A stretch of 54,408 bases of DNA. Origin: CAZAJT01 sp964485585 (GTDB taxonomy: Bacteria; Patescibacteriota; Microgenomatia; UBA1406; GWC2-37-13). Where the stretch lies: positions 1 through 54,408 of the forward strand of contig CAZAJT010000003.1 in the NCBI GenBank assembly GCA_964485585.1, given 5' to 3'. The position numbers were made by a program, and so were the translations under genes. Of this stretch, positions 31,451 through 39,488 are shown piece after piece (the first letter of the stretch is position 1; each line of letters begins with the position of its first letter). Below the pieces are notes generated by a model. The model ran no database searches. It saw nothing but the letters and a program-made list of their open reading frames with translations, and was not told where the DNA came from.

Positions 31451-32194
31451 CTATAATCTAAACTTCTGCTTCATCACTAACCATACAAACTTCAGAAGTC
31501 GCAATTGCCTTCTCCATCGCCACGGTTGCCGTAAGAGACGATATAGCCACTCCAATCCTAGTCGCCGTACCAGTATCGGCGCCCGCGCAACATTCCCGCT
31601 TAAAAAATCAAATGCCCCGCCAACCCCCATGCATACAACTCCTTGTAATAACGCTCTATTCTTCCACAGCCATTTTTCTTGCGTTGGAGATCCAAATGCC
31701 ACAAAAAGTAAACGGGGCTTGTGAACAGCAACTATAGAAAGGAGAGCCGCTTCTTCATCCGTATTGGGATTTTTGGCATCTTTGAATCCTTCACTCCCGA
31801 CAATCTCGATTTGGCTATATTTGTCGCGATAGCACTTAGCAAGCTTCGTTGCTAAATTTTGCTCACCACCAATAAGTACCACTGACAGGCTACCATCATG
31901 TGCCATTGCTATAAGCTTTTCCATAATGTCCACCCCCGTGAATCGTTCTCCAACTGGTACGTTAAGCATGTGGCCTGCTAGAACAACCCCAATGCCATCA
32001 ACAATCCTAATTTGGCTCATCTCAACAATCTTCTTAAACTCTTCGTCTTCGTGACAGAGTACAAGATTTTCGGGATTCAATGACACAATGTGTACGAACT
32101 CCTGACCCATGGATAGGTACTTTTTAATATACTCTAGGACTTCTTTTTTTGACTCTGTTGGTATCGGTACTCCTAGTAATTTTTTTTGTTCCAT
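31451..32194 (-). CDS. WecG/TagA/CpsF-family glycosyltransferase (GT26)
   Basis: 247 aa. Adds ManNAc-type or similar sugars to lipid-linked intermediates during wall-polymer synthesis. Family features: HIVSLNPENLVLC, RIVDGIGVVLAG, GVDIMEKL, VVLIGG and the strongly conserved LLFVAFGSPTQEKWL and GVGGAFDFLSGNVARAP, then RRLGLEWLYRLLRQPWRWRRQ. The basic C-terminus targets the membrane surface. A neighbour of mreB, fitting a cell-envelope role. Confidence 0.94.
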   Translation of the reverse strand: MEQKKLLGVPIPTESKKEVLEYIKKYLSMGQEFVHIVSLNPENLVLCHEDEEFKKIVEMSQIRIVDGIGVVLAGHMLNVPVGERFTGVDIMEKLIAMAHDGSLSVVLIGGEQNLATKLAKCYRDKYSQIEIVGSEGFKDAKNPNTDEEAALLSIVAVHKPRLLFVAFGSPTQEKWLWKNRALLQGVVCMGVGGAFDFLSGNVARAPILVRRLGLEWLYRLLRQPWRWRRQLRLLKFVWLVMKQKFRL

Positions 32195-32524
32195 ATTGTC
32201 ATAAAACTATTAGGATAAAAATATCTTAACGCTTAACCCTTAACGCTTAACCCTTTGTACAACAATTTTGATCTCAGTAAATGTTTATGTTAAAATCTAA
32301 TCCTTCTAACCCTTCTTTTTTTATCAGAAAAACAGTGATTGTTACTATAAGTTATTGACAATCCCCTTAGTCCATCTACAACTCCAACTATTTCAATCTA
32401 TCCTTTATACTAAATAATAACTATAGGATTCGCTATCATGCCTTTTCCCTTCCTGAAGCTCCCTTAACGCTTGACCCTTTCCCCTCGCCTCGCCGAAGCC
32501 AGCGGGCGAAGGCGGGCCTTACCC
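32195..32524. other. 330-bp gene-free region
   Basis: Contains iterations of CTTAACGCTTAACCCTT (32225-32255, echoed at 32463-32480) and the GC-rich repeat CCTCGCCTCGCCGAAGCC...GGCGAAGGCGGGCC (32484-32519) also found inside the AlkA-like gene. AT-rich remainder; no ORF recognised. Confidence 0.65.
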
Positions 32525-33535
32525 CTATCTTATTGCCTCCTTATACGTATCCAAATTTTCAAGCGCCATACCGACTCCTCGAATCACGCAAAAGAGCGGC
32601 TCATCAACGACAAATGATGGCACGCCCGTATAGTAGGTGATATACCGATCAATGCTTGTTAAAAGCGCGGTGCCCCCGGACAACACAATGCCTCGATCAA
32701 CAATATCAGCAGCCAGCTCTGGCGGACAAAGCGATAAAACTTCTTTTATTCCTTCCATCACCTGCTTGAGCGGTTTCTGAAGAGCTTCAGACACGCTTCG
32801 TTCCCCCAGTGGTAATATTTTCGGCAGTCCGGTCTGAAAATCTCTCCCCTTCACTTCCATCATGCGTTCTTTATAATCCTCATGTTCTATCACTAATGCA
32901 TTCCCGATTTTTCTTTTAACATCCTCTGCGGTTCGCTCACCGATAATAAGATTGTGTTTCTTGCGCAGATGCTGGATAATCGCATCGTCCAATCGGGTAC
33001 CGGCGACCCGTATAGTTCGGTAGACCACAAGCTGTCCAAGCGAAAGAATACCGATCTCCGCAGTGCCACCCCCAAGATTAACAATCATATGGCCTGATGG
33101 CTGAGAGATGGGGATTTTTGCGCCGATTGCAGCCGCAAGCGGTTCTTCTATTAAATACACGTCCGAAGCTCCCGCTTGTTTGCACGCTGCTACCACTGCG
33201 CGCTTTTCGACTTGCGAAGCTCCTCCAGGGATCGCAATCATTACCTCAGGCCACAGCGTTCTTCCCTTTATAGCTTTTTTGAGAAAATAGGTAATCATAG
33301 CAGAAGTGCTAGTATAATCGGCAATCACGCCTTCTCGCATGGGACGGGCAGCGATAATAGATCCGGGGGTTCGCCCAAGCATCTCTTTCGCTTCCTCTCC
33401 GACCGCAAGAATTCGTTTGTCTTCCAGAGAATAAGCCACCACCGTTGGTTCATTCAGCACAATACCCTGCCCTGCCAGATACACGAGCGTATTTGCCGTA
33501 CCGAGATCAATCCCCACCTTCTTGCGTAAAAACAT
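32525..33535 (-). CDS. mreB: Rod shape-determining actin MreB
   Basis: 336 aa, the usual MreB length. Actin-fold ATPase that guides lateral wall synthesis. Phosphate 1: VGIDLGTANTLVYLAGQG; phosphate 2: VNLGGGTAEIGILSLGQ; adenosine motif: VLSGGTALLTSID; also EPLAAAIGAKIPI. No mreC/mreD follows. Start at 33535: TATACT (33543-33548) ends 7 nt before it. The TAG stop shows amber is an ordinary stop here. Confidence 0.96.
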   Translation of the reverse strand: MFLRKKVGIDLGTANTLVYLAGQGIVLNEPTVVAYSLEDKRILAVGEEAKEMLGRTPGSIIAARPMREGVIADYTSTSAMITYFLKKAIKGRTLWPEVMIAIPGGASQVEKRAVVAACKQAGASDVYLIEEPLAAAIGAKIPISQPSGHMIVNLGGGTAEIGILSLGQLVVYRTIRVAGTRLDDAIIQHLRKKHNLIIGERTAEDVKRKIGNALVIEHEDYKERMMEVKGRDFQTGLPKILPLGERSVSEALQKPLKQVMEGIKEVLSLCPPELAADIVDRGIVLSGGTALLTSIDRYITYYTGVPSFVVDEPLFCVIRGVGMALENLDTYKEAIR

Positions 33536-33573
33536 ACTACATAGTATACTATCTACCAGCAAAGAGAGAAAGA

Positions 33574-33704
33574 CACGAGTTTCGCAGTTGTCATTCTGAT
33601 CCCGCGTAGCGGGAGAAGAATCTCTCGCGAATGCGAGGCTGAAACAAGTTCAGAGATCCTTCGTCGCTTCACTCCTCAGGATGACAGGAAGTGCGAAACT
33701 CGTG
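33574..33704. repeat. 131-bp element with 13-bp terminal inverted repeats
   Basis: CACGAGTTTCGCA (33574-33586) and TGCGAAACTCGTG (33692-33704) are perfect inverse complements; TGTCAT (33589) and ATGACA (33681) follow inside. Interior hairpins include CCCGC-GTA-GCGGG. This is the best-preserved copy of the family; 1-56 and 10483-10617 are relatives. Confidence 0.92.
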
Positions 33705-33810
33705 AAAGACTGAACGCAGATTGAGATTGATGTTTTTAGTATATAATTTGATCTACTTTCACAACAGATTTTCCGAGATACGATATGTTGAATATTGACC
33801 TTCGTCAATT

Positions 33811-35118
33811 ATGGCAAAAGTAAAATCTAAATACAAATTCAAACTACTGAAAAGCATGCTGCTTCGCTTACTACTTCTCGTCTCATTTATAGCAGTGCTT
33901 CTCTCTGTCATCGCCTATGCCCGCGGCTATCGACCCGACTTTCAATCCGGCAGACTCACCTCAACCGGCATCCTCGCTACTTCCTCATCCCCAAAAGCAG
34001 CAAAAGTATTTATTAATGGGGTACTGAAAGGAGTCACCGACCTCAATCTTACACTCCCACCTGAAGACTATACCATAGAATTCAAAAAAGAAGGCTATAC
34101 CGACTGGAAAAAACAGATTAAATTGAAAGGAGAGATCGTGATGAGCGTTGACGGGCTACTCTTTCCGAAAAATCCTTCGCTCTCACCCGTCACCAGCTTG
34201 GGCATTGTGAAAGCATTACCGGTAGACCAAACCGATCGCATCATTCTCGTATCACACAATAACGACATAGAAAAAGATGGTTTATATATTTTTGATATGA
34301 ATCGACGCCCGCTTTCGTTGCTCCCACCTTTAAAATCGCTGCTTTTGAAAAAATACCTGCCGGAAACGGCCATACTCGATAAAGTGACCGTTTTTTTCTC
34401 AAACGACTATCGCCAGGGAATATTTGAGTTTCCGCTTGAGCTGGGTGGTTCTGTCTCGTATCTGCTTTCTCTGGATGAGGAAAATACCCAGCTTTTTGAT
34501 ATCACAGCTTCCAGAGATGCTCTCATGACGGCGTGGAAGGAAGAAACAAATAAAGAGCTCCTGCGTATTCTGGAAACATTTCCCCGTCAGATCGATCGGA
34601 TCGCCAGCGACTCATTTCGGCTCATATCATTTTCTCCGGACGAAACAAAACTGCTATATCAGGCAAAAAAATCTGCATCGCTCCCCCGGATTATTAACCC
34701 GCCTTTGATCGGCACCAGTCAAGCGCCGGAAGTGCGCGACCTTGAAGCAAACGCAGTATACGTCTACGATAAAAAAGAGGATAAGAACTTCAAAGTCGAA
34801 GACGTTGCGCTGCCAAAAGAAACCACACCGTCTCCAACATCTAACATCTTTACATCACCAACACCTCGACCGCTCCTTGATATAGTCACTGCTGACAAAA
34901 TCCACTGGTATCCCGACTCCCGCCACTTTGTCCTCATGGATAAAAAAGAAATTATTGTAAAAGATTATGATGATGGAGGGAATAAACGAATTGTCTATTC
35001 AGGACCCATTGAAGAAAACTTCTTCCATATCACCAATGAAGGAAAGCTCTTAGTTATTACCAATCTGAATCCACAGTACAACAAATCTCCTGATTTGTAT
35101 GAAGTGGGCATTCGCTAG
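33811..35118 (+). CDS. PEGA-domain membrane-anchored protein
   Basis: 435 aa. One N-terminal membrane helix (LLRLLLLVSFIAVLLSVIAYA), then a PEGA domain (SSPKAAKVFINGVLKGVTDLNLTLPPEDYTIEFKKEGYTDW) and a long beta-propeller-like region (RIILVSHNNDIEKDGLYIFD ... YDDGGNKRIVYSG). PEGA domains often sit on surface proteins of CPR and Gram-positive-like cells. It converges with the sortase gene; TTGAC-CTTC-GTCAA lies directly before the start. Confidence 0.85.
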   Translation: MAKVKSKYKFKLLKSMLLRLLLLVSFIAVLLSVIAYARGYRPDFQSGRLTSTGILATSSSPKAAKVFINGVLKGVTDLNLTLPPEDYTIEFKKEGYTDWKKQIKLKGEIVMSVDGLLFPKNPSLSPVTSLGIVKALPVDQTDRIILVSHNNDIEKDGLYIFDMNRRPLSLLPPLKSLLLKKYLPETAILDKVTVFFSNDYRQGIFEFPLELGGSVSYLLSLDEENTQLFDITASRDALMTAWKEETNKELLRILETFPRQIDRIASDSFRLISFSPDETKLLYQAKKSASLPRIINPPLIGTSQAPEVRDLEANAVYVYDKKEDKNFKVEDVALPKETTPSPTSNIFTSPTPRPLLDIVTADKIHWYPDSRHFVLMDKKEIIVKDYDDGGNKRIVYSGPIEENFFHITNEGKLLVITNLNPQYNKSPDLYEVGIR

Positions 35119-35125
35119 TTCTAAA

Positions 35126-35863
35126 TTACTCCGCTACTCTCGTTGCAAAAACGAGAAGTCGCTGAAACGCAGTGCCGGGGGGCCAACAGGTCTGCAATGT
35201 GAGGAATTCCCGATTTGTCTTTCTGGTGAGAAACTCTACCTGATCAGGATTCACAATTTTTTTATCAAGTACCCGGTACACATACCGTTGTCCTTTGTAG
35301 AATAAATTAATCTCCTGTCCCTTCTCGAGCTTATACAACAGGTAAAACACAGCGTTGTACGTACCAACATTCCAAATATAATCAGTGGAGTGGGCAAACA
35401 GGAAAATATGTCCACCCTCACCGGGAAATGCAGTGCCCTGCGCGTGCGCAACTCCTTTTTGGAGCGCGCTCAAATATTCATTCTCCTTTGCAGCGTTCAC
35501 GTTCGACAAAATTTTCGCATTTGCGCCGATTTCCGGCACCACGATGCTAAAATTCGGGTCTTCCGGCGTTAGTACCTCAAGCTGTTTGATGTTAAACGTT
35601 TTTGCCAACGCATTTTTTGGCGGCGGCTCCACGGTAAGTGTCTGAACGACTTTACCTTCTTTGGGTCCTGCAACAATATATTTCTTATGCACTTGTTTGT
35701 TCACAAAATACCGCACTTCTTCCCGCAATGGTTGATAGAATGTCTTTCCGATCATAGAGAGAGAGACAAAAATAAGGAAGTTTCCGATGGTCCGTAGAAT
35801 CAGAATCTTCAGATATTCTCCCGTCCGGAATTTTTTTAGATGATTCTCAATATGTTCTTTCAC
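35126..35863 (-). CDS. Sortase (cysteine transpeptidase)
   Basis: 245 aa. N-terminal membrane helix (LIFVSLSMIGKTFYQP region), then a sortase fold with catalytic His in HIFLFAHSTDY, catalytic Cys in FLTLQTCWPPGTAFQRLLV and the following Arg. It anchors surface proteins or assembles pili in cells with a Gram-positive-type wall. No LPxTG-type sorting signal was found on proteins in this window, so its substrates lie elsewhere. Confidence 0.9.
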   Translation of the reverse strand: MKEHIENHLKKFRTGEYLKILILRTIGNFLIFVSLSMIGKTFYQPLREEVRYFVNKQVHKKYIVAGPKEGKVVQTLTVEPPPKNALAKTFNIKQLEVLTPEDPNFSIVVPEIGANAKILSNVNAAKENEYLSALQKGVAHAQGTAFPGEGGHIFLFAHSTDYIWNVGTYNAVFYLLYKLEKGQEINLFYKGQRYVYRVLDKKIVNPDQVEFLTRKTNREFLTLQTCWPPGTAFQRLLVFATRVAE

Positions 35864-35876
35864 TTGTCCATAACCA

Positions 35877-35959
35877 TGTCATCCCGAACTTGCTTCGGGA
35901 TCTTCCTTGGAACCTGCCTCGCCGGCAGGCAGGGATGCTGAACCAAGTTCAGCATGACA
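35877..35959. repeat. TGTCAT/ATGACA palindromic element (83 bp)
   Basis: TGTCATCCCGAACTTGCTTCGGGAT hairpin on the left, a CCTGCC..GGCAGG hairpin, and ATGCTGAAC-CAA-GTTCAGCAT on the right. Same layout as the 39132-39193 copy within the prepilin peptidase gene. Confidence 0.9.
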
Positions 35960-35965
35960 AAGTTG

Positions 35966-36040
35966 TGGCGTCCCTGGTAGGAATCGAACCCACATTTAAC
36001 CCTTAGGACGGGCTTGTTCTCTCCATTGAACTACAGGGAC
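35966..36040 (-). tRNA. tRNA-Arg (CCT)
   Basis: Acceptor GTCCCTG/CAGGGAC, discriminator G, encoded CCA (35966-35968); anticodon stem AGCCC/GGGTT around GTCCTAA (anticodon CCT, reads AGG); T arm GGGTTCGATTCC. It starts 7 bp after a palindromic repeat. Confidence 0.93.
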
Positions 36041-36122
36041 AAATACCAGTAACATTATAGCATGTAGCATGTAACATGTAGCAAATGGGTGTCCGAGTGG
36101 AGGAGGTGTGAACCATGAATTA

Positions 36123-36701
36123 TTACCGCATGACTTTTTCTTCCACCCTCTCGTAAGAGATGATTTCGTGGGGCTTAAACCAGAGTTCAATCTCAAATTT
36201 TGCTTCTTCCTGACTGCCGGAAGCGTGTACAAGATTTTTGATCGCTCGCTTGCGGGTATTGGCGAGGAATGAAGAATCAAACGCAAGATCGCCGCGTATG
36301 GTGCCGGGAGCCGCGAGAAACGGCAAAGTATGACCAGCCAGTTTTCGAACCAGCTCAACCGCATGGGGCCCCTCCAAAACAAGTGCAAGAACCGGACCAG
36401 GGGTAATGTAATCAACGAGCCAGCTTCTGATCATCTTCCCAATCTCAATCGGATCTTCTGTACCCATTTCTTTCAACACATCAATCCCCAGATCTCTATA
36501 GTTTTCCAGAGACTTCATCCCCATGCCTCTTATGAATTCTTCCCGTTCAATTGGATAATGTTTCTCGGCGAGCTCTTTCGTCACCTGCATCATCTTTGAA
36601 GCGACAATCTTTAATCCTACCTTCTCAAATCTGACAATAATTTCTCCCACCAATCCCCGTGCGATGGTATCCGGTTTTAAAACAACGAGCGTTTGCTCCA
36701 T
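36123..36701 (-). CDS. ndk: Nucleoside-diphosphate kinase
   Basis: 192 aa; transfers phosphate from ATP to NDPs through a phospho-histidine. Family features: TLVVLKPDTIARGLVGEII, the Kpn-like loop, TIRGDLAFDSS and the active-site His in NLVHASGSQEEAKFEI. The usual Ndk is about 140-150 aa; the extra length is in the MGMKSLENYRDLGIDVLKEMGTEDPIEIG segment and a C-terminal extension, as in the long Ndk forms of some archaea and CPR bacteria. Confidence 0.94.
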   Translation of the reverse strand: MEQTLVVLKPDTIARGLVGEIIVRFEKVGLKIVASKMMQVTKELAEKHYPIEREEFIRGMGMKSLENYRDLGIDVLKEMGTEDPIEIGKMIRSWLVDYITPGPVLALVLEGPHAVELVRKLAGHTLPFLAAPGTIRGDLAFDSSFLANTRKRAIKNLVHASGSQEEAKFEIELWFKPHEIISYERVEEKVMR

Positions 36702-36768
36702 ATTTCAAAATAATAACAGATTTGGGTACGTTTGCAATTGAATTTTTTAGACTTGTTATAATTTGATC

Positions 36769-37818
36769 ATGAGTTTCCGTAATCAAAAAGAAAACTTGTC
36801 GGTGGGTCCGGAGAATGAAATAAGGAGAAAACAATTGGGGCGCACCGGACTTGACGTGACAATCGTTGGTTTAGGTAGCGCGTTCTTAGGTTGCGCCACC
36901 AGAGAGCAGGCTAATTTACTGTATGTACAACCGGAACTGGTAACCATAGATAATCGTTTAGCAATTCATACAGTACATACCGCATTAGAAGAAGGATGCG
37001 GTCTTATTGATACCGCTCCTCTCTATATTAAAGGAACGAGTGAGGAGATAATAGCAGAAGCTCTTCGGGAACGTCCAGATTTAGCAGAAAAGTGCATCGT
37101 TACTACAAAAGTAGGTCATTATCCCGGTGAGATATATGATTTTTCTTATGATGCTACCGTGCAGAGCGTTGAGCGCAGCCTAAAAAGACTAGGAAGGAAT
37201 TATTTTGAAATTGTCTACATCCATGACCCGATGGGTGCAAATATGGAGCAGGTACTGGGTAAACAGGGAGCATTTGGAGCACTTAACAATCTCAAACAGC
37301 ATGGTTTTGTGAGAAATATTGGCATAGCGGCGAATGATCCAATCGTGAATGCCCGTTATATAGAAACAGGGCAATTTGATGCCGCGGTTGTCCCCGGTGG
37401 TCTGAGTTTGCTTAATCAGCTTGCTCTTCAAAGCATTGTGCCCGCTGCAAAGAAACATAATACTGGCTTAGTTATTGCGACACCGATTGAAAGAGGTCTT
37501 TTGATAACCGGGTATCAAACGAATACAGAATATTTAGAGCGTAATTTCAGTAAAAGAACTATTGAACGATTACAAGAAATTCAAGCGCTGTGTGCCCAAC
37601 ATGGAGTATCGCTCGCCTCAGTAGCTTTACAATGGTGTGTGAGACACGAGCCGGTTGCGACAACAATCCCAGGCGCTGCAACTCCTGATGAGGCTGCCAT
37701 CAATATGCGCGCAGCAAAAGAACATGTTCCTGATACGTTATGGGAAGAGCTTGATGCATTAATTACCACCGACCCCCTTGATCCCCGGCGCGACCTCGGG
37801 CTACTTTATTCCAACTAG
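36769..37818 (+). CDS. Aldo/keto reductase family oxidoreductase
   Basis: 349 aa, TIM-barrel NAD(P)H-dependent enzyme near the D-threo-aldose/L-galactose dehydrogenase subgroup. Catalytic tetrad positions: Asp in LIDTAPLY, Tyr in the same motif, Lys in IVTTKVGHYPG and His in IVYIHDPMG. ATG at 36769 follows TATAAT (36757-36762) by 6 nt; the TTG at 36763 is not needed. Substrate unknown. Confidence 0.88.
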   Translation: MSFRNQKENLSVGPENEIRRKQLGRTGLDVTIVGLGSAFLGCATREQANLLYVQPELVTIDNRLAIHTVHTALEEGCGLIDTAPLYIKGTSEEIIAEALRERPDLAEKCIVTTKVGHYPGEIYDFSYDATVQSVERSLKRLGRNYFEIVYIHDPMGANMEQVLGKQGAFGALNNLKQHGFVRNIGIAANDPIVNARYIETGQFDAAVVPGGLSLLNQLALQSIVPAAKKHNTGLVIATPIERGLLITGYQTNTEYLERNFSKRTIERLQEIQALCAQHGVSLASVALQWCVRHEPVATTIPGAATPDEAAINMRAAKEHVPDTLWEELDALITTDPLDPRRDLGLLYSN

Positions 37819-37822
37819 TTTC

Positions 37823-37893
37823 TTTCACACCCCGGGAGTGCGGAAGATTGCTGTAGAGATCCGCGTAAATCCGTTAGCAATCCGTAGAAATCC
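37823..37893. repeat. TA-associated repeat variant D5
   Basis: TTTCACACCCCGGGAGTGCGGAA, then GATTGCTGTAG and the words ATCCGCGTAAATCCGTTAGCAATCCG. The first part is a degenerate form of the hairpin at 8058-8080; the second recurs at 15670-15697 and 50926-50950. It lies between the AKR gene and TA module 6. Confidence 0.6.
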
Positions 37894-37910
37894 AAAAATA
37901 CAAATGAATA

Positions 37911-37939
37911 TTGACATCTTTGATAATGTTTGTTACCAT
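37911..37939 (+). promoter_or_regulatory. TA module 6 promoter
   Basis: TTGACA (37911-37916), 17-bp spacer, TACCAT (37934-37939), then 6 nt to the ATG at 37946. Leaderless geometry identical to module 7. Confidence 0.82.
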
Positions 37940-37945
37940 TTGGTT

Positions 37946-38212
37946 ATGTTTAATCAAGTTACCAATACGAAAGTCTATACTCCGGAACAGGTTGCGACCA
38001 TATTGCAACTAAGTAAAAATACTGTTTACGAGCTTATCGGGAGAGGCGAAATTATTGCAAAAAGAATTGGTAAAGTGTACCGAATACCGGCAAGTTCCAT
38101 CGCGTTTGTGTTCATCGGCCTAGACCATGATCTCTACCTTGCTGAAAAAGAAGATAGAAAGAATGTGACATCCATCCAGAAAGAGCTTGCAAAAGCGAGA
38201 AGAAAGTTGTAA
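37946..38212 (+). CDS. Helix-turn-helix antitoxin, excisionase/MerR-like
   Basis: 88 aa. VYTPEQVATILQLSKNTVYELIGRGEIIAKRIGKVYRIP is the excisionase-family winged HTH. Next to a PIN toxin it should serve as antitoxin and repressor. The start is fixed by the promoter; the upstream reading from 37778 runs through the AKR gene and repeats. Toxin begins 9 bp downstream. Confidence 0.87.
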   Translation: MFNQVTNTKVYTPEQVATILQLSKNTVYELIGRGEIIAKRIGKVYRIPASSIAFVFIGLDHDLYLAEKEDRKNVTSIQKELAKARRKL

Positions 38213-38221
38213 TCAATTGAG

Positions 38222-38638
38222 ATGAATATCTTTTTAGATTCAGATGTGGTGATATCATCACTGCTTTCGGACCGGGGAGCAGCATATCTTCTTTTGAAAC
38301 AGCGAGGTATAAAATTGTTCGTATCTGATCTTTCCATAAAAGAAATTGAAGTTGTAGCAAAAAGACTTTCTATTGACCGCAACAAGCTGCATAATGTAAT
38401 TGAGAGCAAACTCCACGTTGTATTACTCAAGCAAACAAGCCAACAAATACAAACATCCTTCATACCGTATGTAATCGACAAATATGACGCACATATCGTC
38501 GCCGGAGCACACGAAGCACAATCAAAGTTTCTCATCTCCTACAACCTGAGACATTTCAAGACTGAACAGATAAAACGGAACCTTGGTATAATAGTTCTCA
38601 CTCCCGGAACGTTTATCCAGTATCTGAGGAGTTTGTGA
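38222..38638 (+). CDS. PIN-domain toxin
   Basis: 138 aa. MNIFLDSDVVISSLLS (first Asp), SDLSIKEIEVV (Glu), YDAHIVAGAHEA (Asp) and SYNLRHF near the last acidic position fit the PIN fold of the COG2402-like group, which often pairs with excisionase-type HTH antitoxins. Convergent with the prepilin peptidase. Confidence 0.85.
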   Translation: MNIFLDSDVVISSLLSDRGAAYLLLKQRGIKLFVSDLSIKEIEVVAKRLSIDRNKLHNVIESKLHVVLLKQTSQQIQTSFIPYVIDKYDAHIVAGAHEAQSKFLISYNLRHFKTEQIKRNLGIIVLTPGTFIQYLRSL

Positions 38639-38655
38639 TTCTTATTACTCTGAAG

Positions 38656-39471
38656 TTACACTCCATACATCCCCTTTACTGCTCTCACCAACTCCTCACC
38701 ATAAAACATCATGACTACTAAACCAATAACAAGAAACGGGCCGAAGGCGATGGTTTGCTTTAATTTCTTTCTATGAAGCGCAATTAATAACAATCCCACA
38801 ACCGCACCGGTGATAAAACCCATGTATAACACAAGAAATCCTTTTAATACTCCCATAAAAAATCCGATCGTAAAGGAAAGCTTCACATCACCAAATCCCA
38901 TGCCATTTCCTTTCGTGAAGAGATAGAGCACAAGAATGGGAGCCATGATTGCAAAACCGGAAAGAATTTGAACAAAAAACTGTGGCACAGAAAAACCGAG
39001 AAGGAGAAACAGAACAAAAATACTCAGAAACAAAACGAGCTGTATTGAATCGGGAATAATCTGATACTTCGCGTCAGTGAAGAAGATTGCGACCAAACAG
39101 GAAGAAATTACCAGATAAACTATTTTAATAGTGTCATCCTGAACTTGGTTCAGGATCTTCCAGGGAAGATGCTGAAATAAATTCAGCATGACAGGAGACA
39201 CAGACAAGTAATTCCAGACGGCAACAAACATCACGCCCGTCAACAACTCAACAAAAAAATACACCAGAGGAATTGGCTTCTTGCACGTTCTGCATTTTCC
39301 TTGCAGAAAAAGAAACGAGAACAACGGAATGAGCTCAAACCATCTGAGCGTCCGCCTACAATGATTACAGTGCGAACGTCCGTGAATAGATTCTTCATTC
39401 GGCAAACGATCAATGAGAACGTTTAAGAAAGATCCAACCGCTGTGCCGAGGAGGAAAAGAAATAAGAACAT
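38656..39471 (-). CDS. Type IV prepilin peptidase / N-methyltransferase (A24)
   Basis: 271 aa, polytopic. N-terminal methyltransferase part GTAVGSFLNVLIDRLP with two CxxC zinc pairs (CNHC, CRTC); peptidase aspartates in FFTDAKYQIIPD and MGFGDVKLSF. It cleaves and methylates type IV pilins. TATACT ends 6 nt before the ATG. Residues about 93-113 (SPVMLNLFQHLPWKILNQVQ) are encoded by a palindromic repeat placed between membrane segments. Confidence 0.93.
   Translation of the reverse strand: MFLFLFLLGTAVGSFLNVLIDRLPNEESIHGRSHCNHCRRTLRWFELIPLFSFLFLQGKCRTCKKPIPLVYFFVELLTGVMFVAVWNYLSVSPVMLNLFQHLPWKILNQVQDDTIKIVYLVISSCLVAIFFTDAKYQIIPDSIQLVLFLSIFVLFLLLGFSVPQFFVQILSGFAIMAPILVLYLFTKGNGMGFGDVKLSFTIGFFMGVLKGFLVLYMGFITGAVVGLLLIALHRKKLKQTIAFGPFLVIGLVVMMFYGEELVRAVKGMYGV
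39132..39193. repeat. TGTCAT/ATGACA palindrome inside the prepilin peptidase gene
   Basis: Ends TGTCAT (39132) and ATGACA (39188); hairpins ATCCTGAAC-TTG-GTTCAGGAT and ATGCTGAA/TTCAGCAT. It corresponds point for point to the intergenic copy 35877-35959 but is read in frame. Confidence 0.92.
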
Positions 39472-39488
39472 AGAGTAAGTATACTGTA

